Assembly (NCBI RefSeq): GCF_000276665.1
Contig: NW_004955402.1
Span: 1,095,716-1,159,715, forward strand
DNA: 64,000 nt
Direction: 5' to 3'
Source: Chinchilla lanigera
Taxonomy: Eukaryota; Chordata; Mammalia; Rodentia; Chinchillidae
Position 1 is the stretch's first letter. Each line of letters begins with the position of its first letter. The position numbers and the translations under genes were made by a program. Below, piece after piece: positions 56,573 through 64,000 of this stretch. The notes below the pieces were generated by a model. That model was not told where the DNA came from. It saw nothing but the letters and a program-made list of their open reading frames with translations, and ran no database searches.

Positions 56573-56685
56573 GGTCAGGGGTAGACCACTCATCCTCCAA
56601 ACGCCAGGCCCTGGGTTCCATCCCTGGCACCACAGGAAAGAAAAAACAATCAAAACAAACAAAATGCCAAACACTGGATCTTAGA
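56573..56685 (+). mobile_element. ID SINE, diverged, with A/C-rich tail
   Basis: caggggtagaccactcatcc ... gggttccatccctggcacca, then aaaaaacaatcaaaacaaac. Confidence 0.65.
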
Positions 56686-56779
56686 GAAAGAAAGAAAGAG
56701 AGGGAGGGAGAGAGAGCACGCCAGGCCCCGCTCCCTCCCTTGGGCAAGCCTCTCTCAGCCCTAGGAAAGTAGAATTGAG

Positions 56780-57600
56780 GAGAGAAATACTAAAAGGATT
56801 AAATTCATATCACCACCGTCTCCATGTTAAGGAATTACCTGTGTACAGTGGTAGGATCTGGTATATTAGGGTTTCTTATAGATTAGCTCTGTAATTTAAG
56901 CTAAAATATATAATTGAATTAATGATCTAAATTTACAATTTTAAGTTGAAGTTTTACTAAAGCATTTCAATTAAATCATATGTTAAAACAGTTAAGTGAC
57001 CTGAAGAGTCACCATATTTATGCATTGGATTTATGTTTATAATTATTTCAAAATGTGGGAATACTTAGTTTGAGTGAGGTGATTGGGCTCCTTAAAAGGA
57101 AATTATTAAATATATAAAAGCAATTTCATATATTTGAGAACATATACAAAATTTCTAAGTAATAAAATTATAATAAAAATCAGTTTAAAGAGTAATTGTT
57201 AAAGTTTGCTAAAAAATATGAATTAAGTTGAATTAAAACTTAATCAACTATTAGTTTTTTGTTTTGTTTCGTTTGTTTTGAGATGGGGTTTCAGCTGTGG
57301 AGTCCAGGCTGGCCTTGAACTCATTATGTAGCACAGGCTGGCCTAGAACTTCACTGATCCTGCTGCCTCAGCCTCCCAAGGGCTGGGATTACACGCGTGC
57401 ACCGCCATATCACATCAGGTTTGGAAATGGTGATTTTTAGCTCCTTTGTGAAATGAGATTAGACACTGCCAAACTAGTTGAGTAAGGCTAATTTGCTTTA
57501 AATTATTAAAAAAGAATGCAAGTGAGAATTAAGAAAAAAATAGTAGGGATGCTTCCGTTCAGGATGGATTTCTTGCTTAAAGCAAAGTATTGCTCTGGAT
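56780..57600. other. AT-rich intergenic block
   Basis: Strongly AT-rich compared with both sides, with no ORF. It contains the B1 at 57262-57420 and may be a decayed LINE or LTR, but I see no diagnostic motif. Confidence 0.55.
57262..57420 (-). mobile_element. B1 SINE
   Basis: gagatggggtttcagctgtg ... gggctgggattacacgcgtg, minus orientation. Confidence 0.8.
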
Positions 57601-59595
57601 CAATTTGTCCTCAACCAAATGGTTTTGGATGAAATGGTGGGTCACACAGAGTGCAGGTTAGGCATCCAGTGTCGAGATCAGGGCAGGGCGAGAGTTTCCA
57701 GAGCTGTATCTGAACCCTGTCCGGGCGAAGGGACTCTGTGAGCTTCCGCAGGGACGTGGAGACAGCAGCGGGGCTGGGACCTGCCGACCACGACAGCCCC
57801 CTCCATCCCCAGCTGCAGGCTCTCTCTGGCCCAGAGCTGCCTCTGGCTGATAACAAAGCGGGAATGCCTGAGTCCTGCAGCTCCAGAGACTCCCTGTGAG
57901 CTGCCCGCTGTCCTCTGCGGCAAGGTCACAGCGGTGACGTGGCCCCGGGCCGCTGAGCATCCCAACACTCAGGCTCACTTGGTGAACGGCCTGCCCTCTC
58001 GGTGGCATCTTGGTCCCAGACCAGTACATGAGGGCTGAGGGTGCGGCGGCACCTCGCACAGGGCCCTGACAGGACAGGTGCTTGCTGAAGGCGGTCTCTT
58101 CTCCCCTTTCCTCAGCTCCGTGCCATGCACGAGCCTGTGCTCATTCTGCTCCAGCCCTTTCCTTCCCACCTGGCCCCCACCCTGCAGCGCCCCCCTCAGT
58201 CCCGGCCCCCAGTCCCGTCCGTTGGCTGACGCTAGGAAGGTGTCAGTCTAGTTGGGTTTCCTTTCTCCTCTGCTCCTCGCCTGCGTTCTCCCTTGGCTGG
58301 GCCCCCTCCTCATGGCCATGCCCATCCGTCCCCTTGCGTCTCCCTCTCCCCGCTGTCCCTCCACCCTGTTTGCCTCAGACAGTGTCTCCCTGCTGTCTGT
58401 GCTCTGGGGCCCCTCCCAGTCACCCCGCCAGTGCCGCTGTGTCCTTCCCAAAGCCGCACACTGAGGATGCAGTAGCGGTTTCCCCCAAGTCCTCCTCTGT
58501 GTTTCTTGCCAAAGGCACTTCTCCTTGGAACTCCTGGTTTGCTCCAGGCCACGGTCTCCCTAGGGCCGACCTTCCTGCCCCAGCAGCTCCTGGCCAGGGA
58601 CGATACCAGTTCCTGCCTGTGCTCCGCCCTGGCCTGGGTGCAGGTAGGCACCTCAGCTGGACTGAGCTGCAGCGTCCTGGGGCCTGAGGTGCACAGGGCA
58701 CACGGCGTGCCCTGGGGGCTGCACGGTGGCACAGGTGACGCCCGTGCCCAGCACATGCTGGGCCAAAGCCCGGGATGTAAGTGGACCCTTGGGATCCCGC
58801 AATGCTCTCTCTCCCTTGTTCCCAAGCAAGGCAACTCGCCCCACTGGGGTCCCCCGGCAATGTCTGGACAGGGTCTTGGTGGTCAGCACTTGGGGTGCTC
58901 CTAGCCACAGTGGGGAGAGGCCAGGGAAGCTGCTGAATGCTCCACAGCACCCCAGGTGCCCGCTGTCAGGAACACAGGACCCCATGATCCTGTTCTACTT
59001 CAGCTCTGCTCAAGAGCCAGCTGCAGGCCACGGCTCTCTGTGGCATCTTCCAGACCTGACCCGGGCCATTACAGGGGTGGCCTAACCCTAACCCTGGGCT
59101 GGAGTGTGGCGAGTGCCCCCTCCCCATTCAGGAGGGATCTGCAGCCCAGACACAGCAGCACCTCCTGCCCGAGTGATCCCAGCCCTGCTGCACACCAGGC
59201 AGACCCCGCTGCACCAGGCAGAACAGCTGTGGAGGAAGCCACTGTGCAGGGACCTCGGCGACAGCTGGTCAGCCCCACTCAGGCTCAGGGTGGATGGCAG
59301 CGTGTCCAGCAGGCCGTTCCTGTGGGCACGGAGTCCAGCCACAGAGGTCTGTTAGCCTTAAGTCGCACAGGACAATAAAAGGCAGAGGCACATTCAAGAG
59401 AACTCGGCACGTAGGATGGCTGCTTTCCAAGCTCTCCAGCCGGCGGAAGCCACTGAGTTCACTGGTGACATGCCTGAGATGGTCTGCAACAAAACGTTCC
59501 CGGCGCCTGTGCCCAGGGGCTCCCAGACAGGGACGGTCACGGGGTGCTGCTCATCCCTGGGCTCATCCTCCATGAGCTCATGGCTGAAAGTGAGT
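57601..59595. other. GC-rich intergenic block, no gene recognised
   Basis: GC-rich with overlapping ORFs on both strands (up to 201 codons at 58082-58687). The peptides are Pro/Ser/Cys-rich, as random GC-rich frames are, and show no domain. I cannot rule out a noncoding RNA. Confidence 0.5.
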
Positions 59596-59712
59596 TTTTG
59601 AGACAAGGCCTTGCTGCATAGCCCAGGCTGGCCTGGAACTCATGGAAGTCCTTCTGCCTTGGCCTCCCGAGTGGTGGGATTGCAGGTGTGTGCCACCACG
59701 CCCGGCTGATTC
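59596..59712 (-). mobile_element. B1 SINE
   Basis: tttgagacaaggccttgctg ... tgtgccaccacgcccggct. Confidence 0.85.
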
Positions 59713-59949
59713 TTTTCTTTTTTTCTTTTTTCTTTTAAAAAGAATAAAAAAACCCCAATAAAAACAATACATAATTTCAAAATAAGATGATAGGAAATTA
59801 ACAGTGGTTATTACATTGCATATTGTTATCTTCAAAGTAGTTGCTCAGATTATCAGTATAGGCATGCAAAAGTGATCAAACAATTAGACATTAACTGTTC
59901 CTTTCAATAATCCAGTAGAATTTAGTAGTATAATTATCTTAGCTATCTT

Positions 59950-60000
59950 GTGTGTGTATATATATATATATATATATTTCCTTTCCTTCCTTCTTTCTTT
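59950..60000. repeat. (TG)n(TA)n followed by pyrimidine-rich run
   Basis: tgtgtgtatatatata run near 59950-59980 and CT-rich sequence after it. Confidence 0.9.
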
Positions 60001-60424
60001 TCTCTATCCCAGTTGTTCTTTCTTTTTGAGCTGTTTCTTTCCCCTTCACAGTATCTATTGTACCCTTCAGATTTTATTCACTCTTTCAGTTTCTTACACT
60101 AGGGAGACAAAACGGTGTTTACACACGCGGGTCGGATTTATTTCACTTATAAGCATGGTCTCTAGTTGTATCCATTTACTTGTGAAAGCCTGGAGTTTAC
60201 CTTGTCATCACAGGGCCCGTGGGAGCTGTCTTCTTGCAGTCTTGAAATGTCCTGAGGGTTTTACCACAAGCAAGTAGTTACGTCAGGCTGAGTTTTATTT
60301 TCTTCCTCTAAGTGATAGAAGCAGCTGCTGTGATTAGACATAGCCCGGGGTGCTGGGGAGGAGACACTGACCTAGGCCACTTTATTTTTATTTTAGTTTA
60401 TTATTTTATTAAAGTTTATTTATT

Positions 60425-60545
60425 TTTTGAGACAAGGTCATGCTCAGGCTGGTCTTCAACTATGTATTCCAGGCTGCCTCAAGTCTTTGGTGATCCTCCT
60501 GCCTCAGCCTCCTGAGTGCTGGGATTACAGCATTGGCCTGATTTA
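60425..60545 (-). mobile_element. B1 SINE
   Basis: ttttgagacaaggtcatgct ... gagtgctgggattacagcat. Confidence 0.8.
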
Positions 60546-60749
60546 GATAACATTAGGAAATGCCACATGCTATGGTTGGGCTGCCACAGGTTCCTGTACT
60601 GGAGGTGTGGTCCCAATGGAGTGGGACTGAAGGAGGTAGGAGCTTGGAGCAGTGGTGGGATCGTGGGGACCGATGCCCTGGGGAGAGGCTGATGCCCATC
60701 TCAAGGGAGGGGGTTAGGTTCCAGGACAGGGTTGGTTACCTAGCGACGG

Positions 60750-60865
60750 GCTGCTCATGCCCCTATAATCCCAGCTACATGGGGGGCTGAGGCATGAGGA
60801 GCTTGAGTTCAAGACCAGCCTGGACAACTTAGCAAGACCTCATCTGTAAGTAATAAACAAGTGGC
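60750..60865 (+). mobile_element. B1-type SINE
   Basis: ctcatgcccctataatccca ... cagcctggacaacttagcaa. Confidence 0.75.
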
Positions 60866-62900
60866 CCTCATGTCCTTCGTTGTCACATGACCTGTCTCAC
60901 AGGAATCTACCTGAGGCATGTCAGATGCTACGTCAGGGTCATGGGAGCTGAGTAAATCGCTTTATGGTATAAAGCACCCAGACCTGGGCAGTTTGTTAGA
61001 GCAGCGCAGAAGGGAACAAGACATCACGGTTTGCAATCACATGTCGTTGTAGCTCCATGCTAAGAGAATGCTCTTGTTGAGGAAGCACCGCTCCATTCTC
61101 TGCCTTGCTGGTCTCGCCTCCCTGATCCTTGCATGCTTCCCGGCACTCTGAGGAGCGTCACAATGTGACCTCTCCGCCCGGTCAGGTCACAGTGTCCAGC
61201 CTTTCTCCCACACAGCGTGTGCCTGCTGAGACCTTAGCACCAGGCAGGTGCCCTTTTCTCATCAGCCACTGGCTCTTGGAAACCAGCATCCTCGTTAGGA
61301 GGCAGAGTTTGAGGGGTCACTGCTGGGACCCCCACAGCAAGGCATCTCCCAACGGCCTACAGCTTCGGGGTTTCGGGCAGAGCTGCCTGGCAGTGCAGTG
61401 ATGGCAGCTAATGCTGTGCACTTGTCGGGCTACACTTTGGTCTGTGTCTTCGAACCTGGGGGGCTCCGGCATCAGTGCTCAGGCATGGCAGGGAAAGGGG
61501 GCACAGCCCCTCCAGGCTCAGTTGCTTTCGTCCCAGTTCCTTTGGTGACACAGGTCCTGCCAGCCTCTGAGTTCCAATTCTGCCAGGTTCCGGTCTTGCC
61601 TGGGGACCCATCCAAGCGTGGGATGTACCGGGGGTGCTGTGCGCATCGAGCACGTACGAGCTCGAGTGGTGAGGGTGCCTGCCGCAGACAGCCAGGGGCT
61701 GCGGATGGTTCTCCATCAACCCTGCATGTTGGTCACAGGAGGACCAGAAGGGGCCTGGTGTGTGTGCCTGCAGTGCACCTGGAGGCTGACAAGGCCAGCG
61801 GCAGGAAAACACGTGGGGATGAAGAGCGGCCTGTCTGTTGTCTGTCTGTCTGTCCCAACACAGGATGGGCTCTGCTACTCACCCACCAGTTTGTTTCTGA
61901 AGCCCCATGGGCCCTGTGTGCACCCGGAAGGGGTCCTAAATCCTACACAGCTCCCGGGAGGGTGCAGAACACGCAGAGTGACCAGCTCTATGTAAAAGAG
62001 CACAGTTGCACTACAGTAGTGTGGCACACTCCAAAGCTGCCACACTCGTGCTGTTGTTTTAAGCCCAGGGCCCTGAGCGTGCAAGGCAGTGCTCTATGAG
62101 TTAGTGAATGCGCCGGGCCCTCGCTGTGCTTCACATTTTAATTAACACAGGCTGACAGTGTACTATTTGCAGATGCACACATAGCAGGCCCTGACCATAT
62201 CCAACCCCCCCGCCCTGCCTGTCCCTAGAGTGCACTGTTCCGCTTTTGGACTGGGACAGAGAACGTGTGGTCCCCGTCTCCCTGTCTCTGGCTCATTTCA
62301 CCTAGCGTGACGTCCTCCGCCCACGTTGCTGCCAACGACCAGGTTCCCTTGTCCTCACGGGACCAGCGGCCCACTGTGTGTGTGCACACCGCAGCCCCTT
62401 CACTGCCATTTCCACGTGACGCCGGTCACCAGGAAAGTGAGGTTGTCCACGCCAGGGTCCCCTCTGCGAGGTGTCCATCCAAGCCTCTTGCCCGTGTGTC
62501 TACTTTTTCTTTGATTCACAGGAATCCTTCGCATATTCTGGACACCAGCTCTGTTTGAAGTACGTGCCGGCCTCACACCAGGCCCAACACCCATGTGTTT
62601 AGATGTCTGCAGTTAACGTGTATTACGTGTTGAGCATCCCTGGTCTGAAAATCCGAAATCAGAAATGATCCAAAGCCTGAGGCTTTTTAAACACTGGGAT
62701 GATCCAGAAGTGGGAAAACCCCAGGTCCGGTTCCAGTGCCAGTGGAGGTCAAAGGCAAGGGCACTAGAGAGCACACGCTCACTGTGGAGCCGGGGACAGG
62801 AGCACAAGCGCTCCACCCGCTAGATGTGCAGGGTGTGCAAGGATTCCAAAGTCAAAGACACCCAGAATTGGAAACACCATGGCCCCAAACATTTGGAAAA
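60866..62900. other. Intergenic, no gene recognised
   Basis: Unique sequence with chance ORFs (longest 233 codons at 61398-62099). A weak ID-like piece may lie at 62050-62105. No splice-supported exon is seen. Confidence 0.55.
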
Positions 62901-62904
62901 GGAC

Positions 62905-63015
62905 GATGGTTCTCACTACAGGGTAGCCCAGGCTGCCTTTGAAGTAGCTGTGTAGCCCAGGCTGGCACCAAGCTGGTGATCCTTCTGCCTCAGCCTCCCG
63001 AGTGCTGGGGTGATG
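62905..63015 (-). mobile_element. B1-type SINE
   Basis: tagcccaggctgcctttgaa ... cagcctcccgagtgctgggg, minus orientation. Confidence 0.75.
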
Positions 63016-64000
63016 TTAGATTGGGTTTTTAAAGTGAAGTCCAGTGTAGATGGACAGAAGGTGCAGTCTGCGGGACTCCACATCGTGGGGGTGGCTGGGA
63101 GGCTGTGGAGATGCTGCAGGACCCCAGGAATCACCTCAGCACCAGAGCATTCTAGATTCTTCTTGGGAAGGTGGGTGTGTAGGAAGCCTTAATAACACCC
63201 TACTTCCTGTCCCGGGTTCCGCAGAGGATTCCATGGCTCGTACACCACATCCCCTGCCGCATTTCTGTGCAGCTGACAAAGCAGCAGAGGCAGGGCCGCG
63301 CTGCATCCTCCTAATCGACGCCCCTCCCCACCACCTCCTTCAGAACTGGCCAGGCAAGGCTCAGCACTTCCTCCGTGGGGGCCGTTCATTCGTATTAACC
63401 CGCCAGATAACCGAAATGCTTCCAGACACCTACTTCAGGACACTTTGCTGTCCTTTGGGACTAAACCTGGAGCTTTGTCCGGAGAACCCTTAGAGAGGGT
63501 TGAGGCCAGCCTGGGCTACATAGTGAGATGTAGAGTGAGATGTAGGCCCAGAGTGGGAAAGGGAGGTGACCAGAGGCACGTGGGTGAACCAGGAGAGACG
63601 GAAGTCCACTTAGTTTCTAGACATACTGTCCCACCCCGCTTGCCATCCTGGAGCCTTGCTGGCCCCATGCCAGCCCAGCACCTGTCTCCAGGGTCTGCAG
63701 TTGCAACTGTCACCAGAGGCCACGCTGGTCACACAGCTGGGTGCCTGTCACACAGAAGGTGGAGGGCACCTGCTGGGGACGCTGCTAACCTGGCTGTGAC
63801 TCAGGAGGCCCCACCCACCTGGGTCAGGGTGCCTGCGTTCCCAGGACAGCAGAGTGCCCTCGACCCTGCAATTCAAAGCAAACCTGCAGAGTTCAGTTGG
63901 TCAGTTCTGCAGTCACCCGAGGGAGCTAAGGAGGCGAGGATGACGGGGACGGCAGAAGGCGGCCCATATCTAAGGGGGACCACAGCGGTGTGTGAGGGAG
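63016..64000. other. Right edge, intergenic
   Basis: Apart from a B1 scrap at about 63500-63545 (gccagcctgggctacatagt), nothing is recognisable. Confidence 0.6.

Noticed and set aside
59080..59096. Interstitial telomeric repeat (cctaaccctaaccctg)
   Set aside because: Only about two units; expected by chance in this amount of sequence.
48350..64000. Exons of the next expected neighbour (MPPE1 side)
   Set aside because: I found no segment resembling a metallophosphoesterase or other known exon; it probably lies beyond the window.
1..64000. CRISPR arrays, bacterial operons, riboswitches, phage or plasmid features
   Set aside because: The window is mammalian nuclear DNA; direct repeats are SINEs and microsatellites, with no spacer-repeat arrays.

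Overview
This is nuclear genomic DNA from a mammal, almost certainly a rodent outside the mouse/rat family. Two things support this: multi-exon genes with GT-AG introns, and dozens of SINEs that are B1 (7SL-like), ID (tRNA-like) or B1 fused to ID. B1-ID dimers are known from squirrel-related, dormouse and beaver-type rodents; I cannot name the species. There are two assembly gaps (7251-7712 and 54933-55123).

Two protein genes are recognisable, both on the minus strand. IMPA2 (inositol monophosphatase 2) is complete: eight coding exons between 47792 (ATG) and 26129 (stop) join without a frameshift into a 282-residue protein with all catalytic motifs. Its TATA-less, GC-box-rich CpG-island promoter lies at about 47795-48110 and a likely poly(A) signal at 25876-25881. 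Further left, one exon of CIDEA (lipid-droplet protein) is visible at 762-906. Its first exon is not visible and may lie in or beside the gap inside the CpG-rich block at 6880-8360; later exons would lie off the left edge. The order CIDEA-IMPA2 fits conserved synteny with human 18p11.

Between the two genes sits a decayed class II (betaretrovirus-like) endogenous retrovirus on the minus strand: RNase H and integrase remnants at about 15710-16910, and a 3' LTR at 11110-11631 preceded by a polypurine tract. A processed pseudogene of PUS3 (tRNA pseudouridine synthase 3) at 13903-15350 appears to have been inserted into its 3' half. No reverse transcriptase segment or 5' LTR was recognised.

The rest (IMPA2 introns, the 17.3-25.8 kb intergenic stretch, and 48.3-64 kb upstream of IMPA2) holds SINEs, LTR-like fragments and microsatellites. 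Several SINEs have perfect 13-17 bp target-site duplications, so they are recent insertions. Nearly all other open frames are chance ORFs in GC-rich or repetitive DNA. I found no undescribed coding system. The best leads are the nested ERV/PUS3 structure, the CIDEA promoter gap, an inverted-repeat cluster at 52684-52784 and a sequence shared between two IMPA2 introns.
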